Source: Rhodomicrobium sp. Az07
GTDB taxonomy: Bacteria > Pseudomonadota > Alphaproteobacteria > Rhizobiales > Rhodomicrobiaceae
Direction of reading: 5' to 3'
DNA: 64,000 nt
Assembly (NCBI RefSeq): GCF_018619475.1
Contig: NZ_JAHFZG010000003.1
Coordinates: 62,001-126,000, forward strand
A program made the position numbers and the translations under genes. Positions 49,259 through 60,922 of this stretch are shown piece after piece. The notes under the pieces were generated by a model that had not been told where the DNA came from, did no database searches, and was given only the letters and a program-made list of their open reading frames with translations. How positions within the stretch are numbered: the stretch's first letter is position 1; every line of letters begins with the position of its first letter.

Positions 49259-50436
49259 GCCGTGAACGCCTGGATGCCGGTCTGCGCGCGGCCGAGGATC
49301 AGCGCGTGCACATCCTGCGTGCCCTCATAGGTGTTCACCGTTTCGAGATTCGCCATGTGCCGCATCACGTGGAAGCTGTCGGCGATGCCATTGCCGCCGT
49401 GCATGTCGCGGGCTTGGCGCGCGATGTCGAGCGCCTTGATGCAATTGTTGCGCTTGATGAGCGAGATTGCCTCGGGCGCGGCGGTTCCTTCGTCGAGCAT
49501 GCGCCCGACGCGAAGCGCGGCTTGCAGGGAGAGCGCGATTTCCGTCTGCATGCCCGCGAGCTTGAACTGGATGAGCTGGTTCGCGGCGAGCGGGCGGCCG
49601 AATTGCTTGCGGGCGAGCGTATAATCGCGCGCGGCGTGCCAGCAGAATTCCGCCGCGCCGACGACGCCCCATGCGATGCCGTAGCGCGCCTTGTTGAGAC
49701 AACCGAACGGACCGGCGAGACCACTCGCGCCCGGCAACAGGTTCTCTTCGGGCACGAACGCCTCGTCGAGCACGATTTCGCCGGTGATCGACGCGCGAAG
49801 GCTGAGTTTGCCCTCGATCTTCGGCGTGGAGAAGCCCTTCGCGCCGCGCTCGACGATGAAGCCCTTGATCTTGCCGTCATGCGCGTCGGACTTCGCCCAG
49901 ACGACGGCGATATCGGCGATGGGGCTGTTCGTGATCCACATCTTCTGGCCGGAAAGCAGATAGCCGCCGTCGACCTTCACGGCGCGCGTGCGCATGCTTG
50001 CCGGGTCGGACCCGCTGTCCGGTTCGGTGAGGCCGAAACAGCCGACGATTTCGCCCTTCGCGAGCCCCGGCAACCAGCGCTTCTTCTGCGCGTCGGTGCC
50101 ATAGGCGTGGATGGGATGCATCACGAGCGAGGATTGCACGCTCATCGCCGAGCGATAGCCGGAATCGACGCGCTCCACCTCGCGCGCGATCAGCCCATAG
50201 GCGACATGGCCCACGCCCGAACCGCCAAAGTCTTCCGGGATCGTCGGGCCGAGAAAGCCGAGTTCGCCCATCTCGTCCATGATTTCGCGGTCGAAGCGCT
50301 CTTCGCGATAGGCCGAGAGCACGCGCGGCTGCAATCGCTCCTGACAGTAGGCGCGCGCGCTGTCGCGGATCAGCCGCTCGTCCTCCGAGAGTTGGTCTTC
50401 AAGCAGGAACGGGTCTTCCCAGCTGAATGATTGCAT
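49255..50436 (-). CDS. gcdH: glutaryl-CoA dehydrogenase
   Basis: An acyl-CoA dehydrogenase that oxidises and decarboxylates glutaryl-CoA to crotonyl-CoA in lysine and tryptophan breakdown. 393 residues. Flavin and substrate segments: [36 protein letters not shown], and the GCDH-type ending [39 protein letters not shown]. The start ATG 50436 has GAGGAG 8 bases upstream; an extra 32 residues from 50532 are not conserved-looking. Arg-binding residues were not checked individually. Confidence 0.93.
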   Translation of the reverse strand: MQSFSWEDPFLLEDQLSEDERLIRDSARAYCQERLQPRVLSAYREERFDREIMDEMGELGFLGPTIPEDFGGSGVGHVAYGLIAREVERVDSGYRSAMSVQSSLVMHPIHAYGTDAQKKRWLPGLAKGEIVGCFGLTEPDSGSDPASMRTRAVKVDGGYLLSGQKMWITNSPIADIAVVWAKSDAHDGKIKGFIVERGAKGFSTPKIEGKLSLRASITGEIVLDEAFVPEENLLPGASGLAGPFGCLNKARYGIAWGVVGAAEFCWHAARDYTLARKQFGRPLAANQLIQFKLAGMQTEIALSLQAALRVGRMLDEGTAAPEAISLIKRNNCIKALDIARQARDMHGGNGIADSFHVMRHMANLETVNTYEGTQDVHALILGRAQTGIQAFTA

Positions 50437-50552
50437 GGCGCGTCTCCTCGCTTGTTCCCGCGCTGGATATTGGCAGAGCCAATCGCAACGGAAGATTATC
50501 ATGAAAGGCGCCCCGGAAGAGCCCGCACCCATATCATGATGAAGGCGTCGGC

Positions 50553-51431
50553 TTACCGCGAGCGCGGCAGTGCCCTGCCCTTGCCCAGCGCCTCGAAAGC
50601 GAACCGCGCGGCCTCGACGATCGCGGCGCGATCGACGCCCGTCTCGAAACCTAGGCCATCAAGAAGATAAACCACATCCTCCGTCGCCACGTTCCCCGAA
50701 GCGCCGGGCGCATAGGGGCATCCGCCGAGGCCGCCCGCCGCGCTGTCCACCACGCGGACGCCCTCTTCGAGGCAGGCGTAGATGTTCGCGACCGCCTGCC
50801 CTTTCGTGTCGTGGAAATGGATGGCGAGGCTTTTCATCGGCACGCGCTCCGCCACTGTCCGCAGCATGGCGCGCGCGGCGTTCGGCGTGCCCGCGCCGAT
50901 CGTGTCGCCGAGCGAAATCTCGTAGCAGCCGAGTGTCGCGAGCCTTTCGGCAACGTCAACCACGCGCGCGAGTGGCACCGCGCCTTCATATGGGCAGCCG
51001 AGGACGCATGACAAATAGCCGCGCACGCTTACGCCTTCCGCGCGCGCGCGCTCCACGACAGGCGCGAACCGCTCGAAAGACTCGGCAATCGAGCAATTGA
51101 TGTTCTTTCGCGAGAAGCTTTCCGATGCCGCCGCGAAGATCGCGATTTCGCGCGCGCCCGCCGCAAGCGCGGCCTCAAGCCCGGTCATGTTGGGCACGAG
51201 CACGGGCAACGAAACGCCGCCCTGCCCTTCGAAGGCTTTCAGCACCGCCGCCGTGTCTCCCATTTGCGGCACCTTGCGCGGCGAGACGAAGCTGCCCGCC
51301 TCGATTGTCGTCAGCCCGGCGGCGATCAGCTTCTCGATGAAGGCGACGCGCTTGGCCACGGCAAGCGTCACCGCCTCGTTTTGCAGGCCGTCGCGCGGAG
51401 CCACCTCGACAATGCGAACGCGTTCAGCCAT
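50553..51431 (-). CDS. mvaB: hydroxymethylglutaryl-CoA lyase
   Basis: Splits HMG-CoA to acetyl-CoA and acetoacetate, the last step of leucine breakdown. 292 residues, TIM-barrel. The family start is [12 protein letters not shown]; metal-ligand and cysteine segments are [26 protein letters not shown] and the active Cys motif [24 protein letters not shown]. It overlaps mccA by 8 bases. Confidence 0.95.
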   Translation of the reverse strand: MAERVRIVEVAPRDGLQNEAVTLAVAKRVAFIEKLIAAGLTTIEAGSFVSPRKVPQMGDTAAVLKAFEGQGGVSLPVLVPNMTGLEAALAAGAREIAIFAAASESFSRKNINCSIAESFERFAPVVERARAEGVSVRGYLSCVLGCPYEGAVPLARVVDVAERLATLGCYEISLGDTIGAGTPNAARAMLRTVAERVPMKSLAIHFHDTKGQAVANIYACLEEGVRVVDSAAGGLGGCPYAPGASGNVATEDVVYLLDGLGFETGVDRAAIVEAARFAFEALGKGRALPRSR

Positions 51432-53442
51432 CGCGCGCCTCGTCGGCCTCGAACTCCATCAGCGCCGCGCCCTCGCATACGAAATCGCCCACGGCTACCG
51501 CATAGCGTGCAACCCGCCCGCGCGTCGGCGCGCGCACCGTGTGCTCCATCTTCATGGCTTCGAGGATGATGATAGGCGCGCCCGCTTCGAGGCTGGCGCC
51601 GGGTTCGGCGAGGAGCGCAAGCACCGTTCCCGGCATCGGCGCCAGCGTGCCCGCCCCGTAGTGGTGCGTGGCCGCTTCCGCCGCGAAAGGATCGACGAGC
51701 GCGAGGCGGATCGGCTGTGGACCGTCGAAAACGGTCACCGCGCCGTCGCGAGCAACCGCGCCGATGCTGTGCCGCGCACCGCCGAGCGTCACCGCAAAGC
51801 GATGCGGATCGCCCACGTCGCGCTCGAAGGCGAAGGGCACCGGCGCGGCTTCGATGGTGAGAGTCATGCCGCCGCGCCCCTGTTCGAGGCGGACGCTGAA
51901 CGCATCGTCTTCCCGGCCGCGAAATTCGAAAACGCGGGCGCGCGCGCCGAACAGCGCCCAGCCCGCGCCCGCCACCCATGGCGACCAGGGGTCGGCGGCG
52001 TCGCGGCGCGCCTCGTCCGCCTCGCGCGCGAGGATCGCGGCCACCGCCGCAGCAAGGTGCAGCAACCCCGGCGTGTGGTGCGCGTTGAGGCCAGCCCGTT
52101 CGCGCTCTATATATCCTGTATCGACCGCATTCGCCGCCACCGCATCCTCGCCGAGCAGCCGCGCGAGGAAAGCCACATTCGTGGCAACGCCCGCGATCTC
52201 GAAACCGGACAGCGCGCCACGAAGGCGGGCGAGCGCGGCGGCGCGGGTCGGTGCGTGCGCGATCACCTTCGCGAGCATCGGATCGTAATGCGGCGTCACC
52301 TCATCGCCCGCGCCGAAGCCGGTATCGATGCGAAGGCCCTGCCCCTCTTTCGGCGCGCGCCAATGCGTGATAGTGCCGGTGGACGGCAGGAAGCCGGAAT
52401 CGGCATCCTCGGCATAGATGCGCGCCTCGACCGCATGCCCGGCGCGTGCGATTTCCTGCTGACGCAGCGGCAGCGTCTCGCCCATGGCGACGCGGATTTG
52501 CCATTCCACGAGGTCGAGGCCGGTGATCGCCTCCGTAACGGCGTGCTCCACCTGAAGGCGCGTGTTCATTTCGATGAAAAAGGCGCTCGCGTCGTCGGCG
52601 ACGAATTCCACCGTGCCCGCGCCGACATAGCCGATGGCCGCGGCCGCCTTTCGCGCCGCATCGCAGAGTGCCACGCGGCGCGCATCGTCGAGCGAGGGCG
52701 ACGGCGCTTCCTCGACAACCTTTTGATGGCGGCGCTGAAGCGTGCATTCGCGCTCGAACAGCGAGACGACATTGCCATGCGCGTCCGCGAAGATCTGCAC
52801 CTCGATATGGCGCGGCCGCTCGACGAAACGCTCCATCATCAACGTGTCGTCGCCGAACGCCGCCGCCGCCTCGCGCTTCGCGGCCGTGAGCGCGGCTTCG
52901 AGTCCATCCGCCGCGCGAACGATGCGCATCCCCTTGCCGCCGCCGCCCGCGACCGCTTTCAGCAGCACCGGGAAGCCGAGCCGCTCCGCCTCGCGCGCGA
53001 AAGTCGCCGCGTCCTGCGCCGCGCCACCATAGCCGGGCACGACCGGCACACCCGCCGCCTCCATCAGCGCTTTCGCGGTGGCCTTCGACCCCATCGCGCG
53101 GATCGCCGATGCGGGCGGTCCCACGAAAACAAGCCCCGCTTCCGCGCAGGCTTCCGCGAACGCTGCTTTTTCCGAGAGGAAACCGTAGCCCGGATGCACC
53201 GCGTCCGCGCCGCTGGCCTTCGCCGCCTCGACGATGCGGCCGATGTCGAGATAGCTGTCGCGCGCGGGTGCGGGCCCGATCAGCCGCGCCTCGTCGGCGG
53301 CCCTCACATGGCGCGCGCGGGCGTCCGCCTCCGAGTATACGGCGACGGTGCGAAGCCCCATGCGGCGCGCGGTGCGGGCGATGCGGCAGGCGATTTCGCC
53401 CCGATTGGCGATGAGAAGCGATGTGAAGGGCCGGAGCGTCAT
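51424..53442 (-). CDS. mccA: methylcrotonyl-CoA carboxylase, biotin-carboxylase and carrier subunit
   Basis: Carboxylates biotin with ATP and bicarbonate and carries it to the partner subunit. 672 residues. The biotin carboxylase domain begins LLIANRGEIACRIARTARRMG, with an ATP-grasp GGGGKGMR motif and EMNTRLQVEH. A BCCP domain at the C-terminus has the biotinyl Lys in EAMKMEHTV. ATG 53442 starts 7 bases after the mccB stop. Confidence 0.95.
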   Translation of the reverse strand: MTLRPFTSLLIANRGEIACRIARTARRMGLRTVAVYSEADARARHVRAADEARLIGPAPARDSYLDIGRIVEAAKASGADAVHPGYGFLSEKAAFAEACAEAGLVFVGPPASAIRAMGSKATAKALMEAAGVPVVPGYGGAAQDAATFAREAERLGFPVLLKAVAGGGGKGMRIVRAADGLEAALTAAKREAAAAFGDDTLMMERFVERPRHIEVQIFADAHGNVVSLFERECTLQRRHQKVVEEAPSPSLDDARRVALCDAARKAAAAIGYVGAGTVEFVADDASAFFIEMNTRLQVEHAVTEAITGLDLVEWQIRVAMGETLPLRQQEIARAGHAVEARIYAEDADSGFLPSTGTITHWRAPKEGQGLRIDTGFGAGDEVTPHYDPMLAKVIAHAPTRAAALARLRGALSGFEIAGVATNVAFLARLLGEDAVAANAVDTGYIERERAGLNAHHTPGLLHLAAAVAAILAREADEARRDAADPWSPWVAGAGWALFGARARVFEFRGREDDAFSVRLEQGRGGMTLTIEAAPVPFAFERDVGDPHRFAVTLGGARHSIGAVARDGAVTVFDGPQPIRLALVDPFAAEAATHHYGAGTLAPMPGTVLALLAEPGASLEAGAPIIILEAMKMEHTVRAPTRGRVARYAVAVGDFVCEGAALMEFEADEARDG

Positions 53443-53449
53443 GTCTGCC

Positions 53450-55057
53450 TCACATCCTGAACACGCCGAAGCGGCCGCGCTCGGGCGGCGCATTGAGCCC
53501 CGCCGATATCGCGAGCGCGAGCACCATGCGCGTGTCGGCGGGATCGATGATGCCGTCGTCCCACAGCCGCGCCGTCGCGTAATACGGGTCGGCCTGCTCC
53601 TCGAACTGCGCGCGGATCGGCGCTTTCAACGCCTCTTCTTCCGCCTCGTCGAGCGTCGCGCCCTTCGCTTCGAGCGCTTGCCGCCGAACGATGGCAAGCA
53701 CGGTCGCCGCCTGCTCGCCGCCCATGACCGAAATCTTCGCGTTCGGCCACATCCACAGGAAGCGCGGGCTGTAAGCACGGCCGCACATGCCGTAATTACC
53801 CGCCCCATACGAACCACCGATGACGACGGTATATTTCGGCACGCTCGCCGTCGAAACGGCCGTGACAAGTTTCGCGCCATCCTTCGCGATGCCGCCCGCC
53901 TCATATTTTCGGCCCACCATGAACCCCGTGATATTTTGCAGGAAGACGAGCGGAATGCCGCGCTGATCCATGAGTTCGATGAAATGGGCACCTTTCAGCG
54001 CGCTTTCGGAGAACAGGATGCCGTTATTGGCGAGGATGCCCACCGGATAGCCGTGAATGCGCGCCGTGCCGCAGACGAGTGTCGCGCCATAGAGCGCCTT
54101 GAACTCGTCGAAGTCGGATGCATCCACGAGGCGGGCGATGATTTCGCGCACGTCATAGGGCTTCCGCGCGTCCGCTTCGACGATGCCGTAAAGCTCATCG
54201 GCGGCGAAGGCCGGATCGCGGGGCGGCGCGACGTCGAGCGACGCAGGCTTCGTGCGGTTAAGGCGCGCCACGATGCGCCGCGCGATGCCGATGGCGTGCG
54301 CATCGCTCTCCGCATAGTGATCGACGACGCCGGACTGGCGCGCATGCACATCCGCGCCGCCAAGCTCCTCCGCCGTGACGATTTCGCCGGTAGCGGCGCG
54401 CACGAGCGGCGGACCGCCGAGAAAGATCGTGCCGTTGCCCTTCACGATGACGCTTTCGTCGCACATCGCGGGCACATAGGCGCCACCCGCCGTGCATGGC
54501 CCAAGCACGAGCGCGATCTGCGGGATGCGCTGCGCCGACATCTGCGCCTGATTATAGAAGATGCGGCCGAAATGGCGCTCGTCGGGGAAGATTTCATCCT
54601 GCATCGGCAGGTACGCGCCGCCCGAATCGACCAGATAAAGGCAAGGCAGCCGGTTTTCGCGGGCGATATCTTGCGCGCGAAGGTGCTTCTTCACCGTCAG
54701 CGGGTAATAGGTGCCGCCCTTCACGGTCGCGTCGTTGGCGACGATCATGCATTCGACGCCCGAGACGCGGCCGATGCCGGCAACCACGCCCGCCGCGTGC
54801 GCGTCGCCGCCATAGAGGCCGTGGGCTGCCAGCGCGCCGATTTCGAGAAAGGGCGAGGCGGGATCGAGGAGGAGCGCGATACGGTCCCGCGCGAGCAGCT
54901 TGCCGCGCGCGAGGTGCCGTGCGCGCGCTTCAGCGCCACCGCCGCCTTGCGCGAGCGCGGCCTTTTCGCGAAGCCTCGCGACGAGAGCCGCCATCGCATC
55001 GGCATTCGCCTTGAAGGCAACAGACCGCCGGTCGAGCGCGCTTTTCAGGACTGCCAT
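53450..55057 (-). CDS. mccB: methylcrotonyl-CoA carboxylase, carboxyltransferase subunit
   Basis: Transfers the carboxyl group from carboxybiotin to methylcrotonyl-CoA in leucine catabolism. 535 residues, the crotonase-fold carboxyltransferase pair. Oxyanion glycine motifs GGAYLPMQ and [21 protein letters not shown] are clear, as is [21 protein letters not shown] 55057 has GAAGGAG upstream; an upstream in-frame extension is not family-like. No liuC (methylglutaconyl-CoA hydratase) lies between mccB and mccA. Confidence 0.94.
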   Translation of the reverse strand: MAVLKSALDRRSVAFKANADAMAALVARLREKAALAQGGGGAEARARHLARGKLLARDRIALLLDPASPFLEIGALAAHGLYGGDAHAAGVVAGIGRVSGVECMIVANDATVKGGTYYPLTVKKHLRAQDIARENRLPCLYLVDSGGAYLPMQDEIFPDERHFGRIFYNQAQMSAQRIPQIALVLGPCTAGGAYVPAMCDESVIVKGNGTIFLGGPPLVRAATGEIVTAEELGGADVHARQSGVVDHYAESDAHAIGIARRIVARLNRTKPASLDVAPPRDPAFAADELYGIVEADARKPYDVREIIARLVDASDFDEFKALYGATLVCGTARIHGYPVGILANNGILFSESALKGAHFIELMDQRGIPLVFLQNITGFMVGRKYEAGGIAKDGAKLVTAVSTASVPKYTVVIGGSYGAGNYGMCGRAYSPRFLWMWPNAKISVMGGEQAATVLAIVRRQALEAKGATLDEAEEEALKAPIRAQFEEQADPYYATARLWDDGIIDPADTRMVLALAISAGLNAPPERGRFGVFRM

Positions 55058-55146
55058 GCCCGCTCCTTCATGCCCTGGTTTCGTCCCGCAAAAGCGGAAC
55101 GCGACCTCACCGCAAGACGAACAGAATAGAGCCGGATCCGATCGCG

Positions 55147-55243
55147 TTGACCCAACCTGATCGGTGAGTCCGTCTCTAAACTTCAGAAAAGAGACCATTT
55201 TACCGATCTGATTTGCGATTCAATCAGTCGGAACGGGCTCTGG
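55147..55243 (-). repeat. dispersed palindromic element, copy B
   Basis: Reads on the minus strand as the relative of the element at 42764-42880: GAGCCCGTTC, GATTGAATCGCAAATCAGATCGGT and CACCGATCAGGTTGGGTC. It folds into the same hairpin (CTGATCGGT and ACCGATCTG arms). It occupies the gap between mccB and the PIN toxin. Confidence 0.8.
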
Positions 55244-55273
55244 TGTCGAGGAACCGTTTAGAGAACGGCCGCC

Positions 55274-55660
55274 CTAACGCAAGACGTGCACCTCGACCGA
55301 AAGGGCGATGTCGCGCCATGTCCGGTCGGCGGTCAGCACCGGCAGGCGCAATTTTTCTGCGAGCGCAAGGCAAGCACGGTCCCCGAGCGAAAGTCCGAAG
55401 GCCTTCGTCGCGACACGCAGCGCGCCCGCGCGAAAGGCGAGGTCTTCGTCGAACGGAACAATGTCGAGGCCGTAGCGGGAAAGCGCCGCGCGAACGAGCG
55501 GCATGCCGGCGCCGCGCTCCTGAAGTTTGGCAACCACCTCGGACAGGTTCACCGATGACATCGCCGCGTTTCCGAAAAAAGCCTCCGCCCGTTCGGCACC
55601 CGGCTCGCCGCCGAGATGGGCGAGGATGGCCGACGCGTCGAGTACGATCGCGGCGCACAT
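55274..55660 (-). CDS. vapC: PIN-domain toxin (VapC family)
   Basis: A 128-residue RNase-type toxin. Acidic PIN residues are D8 (IVLDASAI), E41 (NLSEVVAKL), D94 (LGDRACLAL) and D112 (LTADRTW). The antitoxin gene ends 54 bases upstream. The pair stands between ivd and mccB, interrupting an otherwise standard leucine catabolism run. Confidence 0.92.
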   Translation of the reverse strand: MCAAIVLDASAILAHLGGEPGAERAEAFFGNAAMSSVNLSEVVAKLQERGAGMPLVRAALSRYGLDIVPFDEDLAFRAGALRVATKAFGLSLGDRACLALAEKLRLPVLTADRTWRDIALSVEVHVLR

Positions 55661-55714
55661 CAGCGGTCATTCACGCGCGATCGGCCTGCGCGCCTGCGCG
55701 AAAGCGAAGAAGCT

Positions 55715-56086
55715 TCAGCCACGCGCTTCGGCCTCCGCCTCGCGCCGCCGGTCCGCGATGAGATCGTCGGCGAGACCGCTTCCGAGCAGATCTCTCATCA
55801 TCGCCTGCGCCTGTCTTGCGCCGACGCGCGGACTGAGCAGATGAAGCTCTCCATCGTCAAGCCATGCGAGAAGCGCGTCGCCCTCCTCCACCTGCATCGC
55901 CTCGCGCAGCGCCGCTGGGATCACCACGCGTCCGCCGGGGCCGAGTGTCAGGCGAAGCCGGTTCGCGACGCCGAAACCCGGCCTGTCGCTCTCGTCGGCA
56001 ACGAAAGGAGCCTGCGGCGCTTCCTCGAAGCCAGCCCGATGCCACGGCGCGGCATCCGGCCGCTCGTCCTTTTTTCTGCGCGCCAT
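55715..56086 (-). CDS. vapB: AbrB-type antitoxin with N-terminal extension
   Basis: A 123-residue protein. Residues about 43-86 are a swapped-hairpin AbrB domain (RLRLTLGPGGRVVIPAALREAMQVEEGD, LAWLDDGELHLL); the C-terminal helix (LADDLIADRRREAEAEA) is of the toxin-binding type. The first 42 residues (Lys/Arg/Asp/Pro-rich, with APWHRAGFEEAPQAPF) are an addition to the usual size. ATG 56086 is chosen for the GGAGG five bases upstream; several earlier in-frame ATGs lack one. Confidence 0.88.
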   Translation of the reverse strand: MARRKKDERPDAAPWHRAGFEEAPQAPFVADESDRPGFGVANRLRLTLGPGGRVVIPAALREAMQVEEGDALLAWLDDGELHLLSPRVGARQAQAMMRDLLGSGLADDLIADRRREAEAEARG

Positions 56087-56099
56087 TTGATCCTCCATT

Positions 56100-56134
56100 T
56101 TGCCAGACATTATCACAGCCCTATTGTATGGCAA
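56100..56134. promoter_or_regulatory. inverted-repeat operator upstream of the AbrB antitoxin
   Basis: Half-sites TTGCCAGACATTA and (on the other strand) TTGCCATACAATA face each other around a short spacer. On the minus strand a TTGCCA and a TAATGT 16 bases apart could be the promoter. This fits autoregulation by the antitoxin. Confidence 0.5.
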
Positions 56135-56174
56135 GGACTATTATTTTGGCGCAGTATCATTTAGTGCCATATTT

Positions 56175-57338
56175 TCACGTTTTGTCAAAAAGCTCGCGGC
56201 CAATGAGCATGCGGCGGATTTCGCTCGTCCCCGCGCCGATTTCGTAGAGTTTTGCGTCGCGAAGCAGCCGCCCGGTCGCCGTGTCGTTGATATAACCGGT
56301 GCCGCCGAGAAGCTGGATGGCGTCGAGCGCCACGCGCGTCGCCGCCTCGGCCGCATAGAGGATCGCGCCCGCCGCGTCCTCGCGCGTCGTCTGCCCCCGG
56401 TCGCAGGCCCGCGCGACCGCGTAGACGTAAGCCCGCGCCGAGTTTAGCGCGACCGCCATGTCGGCGACCTTGCCCTGCACGAGTTGGAACGTGCCGATGG
56501 GCTTTCCGAACTGTTTTCGCTCGTGGATGTAGGGCAGCACGATGTCGAGGGCCGCCTGCATGATGCCGAGCGGTCCGGCGGCGAGCACGGCGCGCTCATA
56601 GTCGAGGCCCGACATCAGCACGGCGACGCCGCGCCCTTCACCGCCCATGACGTTCTCCTCGGGCACCTCGCAATCCTCGAAGACGAGTTCGGCGGTGTCG
56701 GAGCCGCGCATGCCAAGCTTGTCGAGCTTCGGCGAGACGCTGAAGCCCGGCATGCCCTTTTCGATGAGTAACGCGGTGATGCCGCGCGCGCCTGCGGCAG
56801 GATCGGTCTTCGCGTAAACCACGAGCACGTCTGCGTGCGGGGCGTTGGTGATCCACATCTTCGTGCCGTTCAGCACGTAGCGGTCGCCGCGCTTGTCGGC
56901 GCGCGTGCGCATCGACACGACATCCGAACCGGCTTCGGCTTCCGACATGGCGAGCGCGCCGACATGTTCGCCGGAGATGAGCTTCGGCAGATAGCGGCGC
57001 TTTTGCTCGGGCGTGCCGTTTCGCCGGATCTGGTTCACACAGAGATTCGAATGCGCGCCGTAGGAGAGCCCGACGCTCGCGCTCGCGCGGCTCACTTCCT
57101 CGACGGCGATGCAATGATGCAGATAGCCGAGCCCGGCGCCGCCCCATTCCTCCTCGACCGTGATGCCGTGGAGGCCGAGCGCGCCCATGGGTTCCCATAA
57201 ATCGCGCGGGAAAGCGTTCAAGCGGTCGATCTCGGCGGCGCGCGGCGCGATATGGTCGTCGGCGAAGGCGCGCACGCTATCGCGCAGCATGTCGGCTTCC
57301 TCGCCGAGCCCGAAATCGAGACCGCGATAGCTGGCCAT
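56175..57338 (-). CDS. ivd: isovaleryl-CoA dehydrogenase
   Basis: Oxidises isovaleryl-CoA to methylcrotonyl-CoA, the second committed step of leucine breakdown. 387 residues, acyl-CoA dehydrogenase fold. Segments include [38 protein letters not shown] and the IVD-type ending [21 protein letters not shown] with the catalytic Glu. Start ATG 57338 has GAGAGGGAGG upstream. It belongs with mccB-mccA-mvaB but is cut off from them by an AbrB-PIN module and a palindromic repeat. Confidence 0.94.
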   Translation of the reverse strand: MASYRGLDFGLGEEADMLRDSVRAFADDHIAPRAAEIDRLNAFPRDLWEPMGALGLHGITVEEEWGGAGLGYLHHCIAVEEVSRASASVGLSYGAHSNLCVNQIRRNGTPEQKRRYLPKLISGEHVGALAMSEAEAGSDVVSMRTRADKRGDRYVLNGTKMWITNAPHADVLVVYAKTDPAAGARGITALLIEKGMPGFSVSPKLDKLGMRGSDTAELVFEDCEVPEENVMGGEGRGVAVLMSGLDYERAVLAAGPLGIMQAALDIVLPYIHERKQFGKPIGTFQLVQGKVADMAVALNSARAYVYAVARACDRGQTTREDAAGAILYAAEAATRVALDAIQLLGGTGYINDTATGRLLRDAKLYEIGAGTSEIRRMLIGRELFDKT

Positions 57339-57408
57339 GACGTCCTCCCTCTCTTGTTTTCTGGAATGAGGCGCTTGAGGGAGGCTTGCTGTCAACATGG
57401 CGGAAGGG

Positions 57409-60400
57409 CTATTCGGCCGCCTTCCGCGCCTGTCCGTCCGCTGCGAGCGCGGTCTCAAGCTCGGCGTAACGGGCGTTCGCTTTCGCGATGTTGGCTTCCT
57501 TCACATGGCCGAAACCGCGGATGATGTCCGGCACGGCGGCGTAGGCGGTGGCGAGGCTCAGATTGGCGCGGGTCAGCGTGGGCAGGAGCCGCTCGATCCG
57601 CGTTTCGTAGTCCGCGAGAAGCGCGCGCTCGGCCTTGCGTTCGGACGTCCGCGCGAATGGGTCGAACCACGTGCCCCGCAAGCGCTTTCCCCTCGCGAGA
57701 AGCCGCAGCACCGGCAGCATCCACGCCCCGAAGGTCATCTTTCTGAGGTGCCCGGTATCGGGATCGCGGCGGCCGAAGATCGGCGGCGCCAGATGAAACT
57801 TGAGCGTAACGTCGCCATCGAACTCTGCTGCGATCTGCTCGGCAAAGGCGCCATCCGTGTAGAGCCGCGCGACTTCGTACTCGTCCTTGATCGCCATGAG
57901 CCGAAACAGGTTCTGCGCGACCGCGCGCGTCAGCACCTCGCTTCCCGGCGCAACAGCGATTTCGCGCTGTCGAACGCGGTCGATGAACGCGAGGTAGCGC
58001 GCGGCATAAGCCACGTCCTGATAGGCCGCCAGTTCGCTCGCGCGAAGGCCGACGATGTCGTCGAGCGTCTGCGCGAGCTTCGGCGCGGGATCGAGAAGCG
58101 CCGCGATGCGTTCGGGCCAGAGCGCCGCCTCGCGGCCCAGCGCAAAGGCCCGCTTGTTCGCCTCCACGCTCGCCCCGTTCAATTCGATGGCGCGCAAGAT
58201 CGCGCCGCGCTCCAGCGGTACAAGTCCCTTCTGCCAGGCAAAACCCGTCAGCACCATGTTGGCGAAGATCGCGTCGCCGATGAGCGCGACCGCGATGGCC
58301 TGCGCCGGGCATTCGTCGAGCGCGCGGGCGCGCTTCTTGAGCCGCGCGGTCATGGCGGGGGCATCGAAGGTGATGGCGTTATCACGCACGAATTCAGCCG
58401 TGGGGATCACGCACGGATCGGCGACGACGGCGGTGCGCGTGTCGCCCATCATCGGGAGGCCGTTCTTGCCATGCGCAACGACGATATCCGCCGCCAGCAC
58501 AAGATCGGCCTGCCCAGCACCTATCCGCGGGCAGAAAAGCTCCGTCTGCGGCTCGCCGATGCGAAGATGCGAATAGACGCCCCCCCCTTTCTGCGCGAGG
58601 CCGATCTGATCCACGATGCGTACTTGCCGATTGTGGAGATGAGCGGCCATGCCGACGATGGCGGCGAGCGAGGTAATGCCGAGCCCGCCGATGCCCGTCA
58701 TCAAGATGTTGTAGCCGTCCTCGGGGATCGCGGGCAGCGCGGGATCGGGCATGTCGGGTGCATCGTGGGTGAGTCTCGCGCGCTTGCGCGTTCCGCCATA
58801 AACCGACACGAAACTCGGGCAGAAGCCGTCGACGCAGGTCGCGTCCTGATTGCACGTGGATTGGTTGATCCTGCGCTTCCGGCCGAACTCGGTCTCGACC
58901 GGTTCGACCGAAAGGCAGTTGGAGGCGCGGGAGCAATCGCCGCAACCCTCGCAGACGCTCGTATTGATAAGCAGCCGCCTATCCGATTGTTCCATAAGGC
59001 CGCGTTTGCGACGACGGCGCTTTTCGGTGGCGCAGACCTGATCGTAGATCAGCACGCTCACGCCCGGCACGGAACGGAGTTCCTGCTGCACCGCGTCGAG
59101 CCGCGAACGGTGGTCAAAACTCGTGCCCGCAGGGATCACGGGGTCGCGGCGGTGGCGGTCCGGATCGTCGCTCACGATGGCGATGCGAGCCACGCCCTCG
59201 GCGCGCATCTGGGCCGCGATCTGCGGCACGGTCAGTTGCCCGTCGACCGGCTGGCCGCCCGTCATCGCTACGGCGTCATTATACAAGATCTTGTAGGTGA
59301 CGTTCGCGCCTGCCGCGATGGCCTGCCGGCTCGCGAGGCTGCCCGAGTGGAAATAGGTGCCGTCGCCGAGATTGGCGAAGACATGGGTTTCGTCGGTGAA
59401 AGGCGCCTGTCCCACCCACAGCACGCCCTCGCCGCCCATCTGGGTATAGACGTCGCTGTTGCGGTCCATCATCGTCGCCAGATAGTGGCAGCCGATGCCG
59501 GCCATGCCGCGGCTTCCATTCGGCACCTTCGTCGAGGTGGAATGCGGGCAGCCCGAACAGAAATACGGTGTGCGCAGATGGATCGGCGCGGCGGCGGCGT
59601 GCTGCGCGGCTTCCGCGAGGCGCGCCTCGGCGGCCTTCATGAGCGGCGTCTTCATCGTTTCCGGCAGAACACGAAGGATCGCGCGCGTCACATGCGCGGT
59701 GTCGATGTCGAGCACGTCGCTTATGAGCGGGCGGTCGTCGAGGTCGCGCTTGCCGAGGATGCGCGGGCGGCGACCATCCGGCAGACCGTACAGCGCCGCG
59801 CGAAGCTGGTGCTCGATCATGTCGCGGCGTTCTTCCACCACGAGCACGGTTTCGAGGCCGTTGGCGAAGGCGCGGGCGCTGTGATCCTCAAGCGGCCAGA
59901 CGAGACCGATCTTGTAGACGCGAAGGCCGAGCGCAGCCGCCTCGGCGTCGGAGAGGCCGAGGTCGCGGAGCGCCTGTCGCACATGCAGGTAAGCCTTGCC
60001 AGACGCCGCTATGCCGAAGCGGGCGGCGGGGCTGTCAATGGCAAGGCGGTCGAAGCCGTTCTCACGCGCGAAGGCCATCGCGGCCGGGAGGCGGAAATGA
60101 CGGTGGATTTCCTCCTGCTCGGGCGGCGTGCGGCCGAGCCTCGCATTGCGGCCACCCAGCGGTTCGGCCACGCCGTAAGGCGCGTAGGAGCGGTAACGCA
60201 GCGGATCGATGCGCACCGTGGCGCTTGCGTCCATCGTGTCGGAGATGGCTTTCAGGCCCACCCACAAACCGGCGAAACGCGAGAGGTCGAAGCCCTTCAG
60301 GCCGAATTCGATGATTTCGGCGATGTCGGCGGGGCTGAGGACGGGGATTTCGGCGTCGGCGAGCGCGAAATCGCTCTGGTTCGGCAGCGTCGAGGATTTG

Positions 60401-60861
60401 CACGAATGGTCGTCGCCCGCGATCGCCAGCACGCCGCCGTGTTTCGCGGTCCCGAAGAAATTCGCGTGCTTGAAGGCGTCGCCGGAGCGGTCGACGCCCG
60501 GTCCCTTGCCGTACCAGATGCCGAACACGCCATCATGGCGCGCGCCGGGAAACAGCGTCGCCTGCTGGCTGCCCCATACGGCCGTCGCCGCGAGTTCCTC
60601 GTTCACGCCCGGCTGGAAGACGATGTGGCTTTCGGCGAGGCGCTTTTTTTCCTGCCAAAGCTGCTTGTCGTAGATGCCGAGCGGAGAACCGCGATAGCCG
60701 GAGATGAAACCGGCGGTGTCGAGGCCATTCGCAGCGTCGATCTGGCGGCGGAGAAGCGGAAGCCTGACAAGAGCCTGTACGCCCGTGACAAAGACCTGGC
60801 CTTGATCGACGCGATACTTGTCGTCGAGGCTGATGGAGGGCGCAGACGCGAGTGTGTCCAT
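57409..60861 (-). CDS. indolepyruvate ferredoxin oxidoreductase (fused IorA-IorB type)
   Basis: Oxidatively decarboxylates aryl- or branched 2-oxoacids to acyl-CoA with ferredoxin. 1150 residues, one chain. The TPP-binding domain carries [18 protein letters not shown]; the [4Fe-4S]-type cysteine block is [13 protein letters not shown] with a second [13 protein letters not shown]; the gamma-type domain ([20 protein letters not shown]) lies in the C-terminal third. Start ATG 60861 has GGGAGAAG upstream. A 12-bp palindrome lies 50 bases before it. Confidence 0.92.
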   Translation of the reverse strand: MDTLASAPSISLDDKYRVDQGQVFVTGVQALVRLPLLRRQIDAANGLDTAGFISGYRGSPLGIYDKQLWQEKKRLAESHIVFQPGVNEELAATAVWGSQQATLFPGARHDGVFGIWYGKGPGVDRSGDAFKHANFFGTAKHGGVLAIAGDDHSCKSSTLPNQSDFALADAEIPVLSPADIAEIIEFGLKGFDLSRFAGLWVGLKAISDTMDASATVRIDPLRYRSYAPYGVAEPLGGRNARLGRTPPEQEEIHRHFRLPAAMAFARENGFDRLAIDSPAARFGIAASGKAYLHVRQALRDLGLSDAEAAALGLRVYKIGLVWPLEDHSARAFANGLETVLVVEERRDMIEHQLRAALYGLPDGRRPRILGKRDLDDRPLISDVLDIDTAHVTRAILRVLPETMKTPLMKAAEARLAEAAQHAAAAPIHLRTPYFCSGCPHSTSTKVPNGSRGMAGIGCHYLATMMDRNSDVYTQMGGEGVLWVGQAPFTDETHVFANLGDGTYFHSGSLASRQAIAAGANVTYKILYNDAVAMTGGQPVDGQLTVPQIAAQMRAEGVARIAIVSDDPDRHRRDPVIPAGTSFDHRSRLDAVQQELRSVPGVSVLIYDQVCATEKRRRRKRGLMEQSDRRLLINTSVCEGCGDCSRASNCLSVEPVETEFGRKRRINQSTCNQDATCVDGFCPSFVSVYGGTRKRARLTHDAPDMPDPALPAIPEDGYNILMTGIGGLGITSLAAIVGMAAHLHNRQVRIVDQIGLAQKGGGVYSHLRIGEPQTELFCPRIGAGQADLVLAADIVVAHGKNGLPMMGDTRTAVVADPCVIPTAEFVRDNAITFDAPAMTARLKKRARALDECPAQAIAVALIGDAIFANMVLTGFAWQKGLVPLERGAILRAIELNGASVEANKRAFALGREAALWPERIAALLDPAPKLAQTLDDIVGLRASELAAYQDVAYAARYLAFIDRVRQREIAVAPGSEVLTRAVAQNLFRLMAIKDEYEVARLYTDGAFAEQIAAEFDGDVTLKFHLAPPIFGRRDPDTGHLRKMTFGAWMLPVLRLLARGKRLRGTWFDPFARTSERKAERALLADYETRIERLLPTLTRANLSLATAYAAVPDIIRGFGHVKEANIAKANARYAELETALAADGQARKAAE

Positions 60862-60910
60862 TGGCTTCTCCCATGGTCGGACTATAGTATCCCACGGGAG
60901 AACTGAAAAG

Positions 60911-60922
60911 ACTTTGCAAAGT
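60911..60922. promoter_or_regulatory. palindrome upstream of the ferredoxin oxidoreductase gene
   Basis: ACTTTGCAAAGT is a perfect 12-base palindrome about 50 bases before the start codon. It could be a transcription factor site; no regulator gene is adjacent. Such a short site may occur by chance. Confidence 0.3.
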
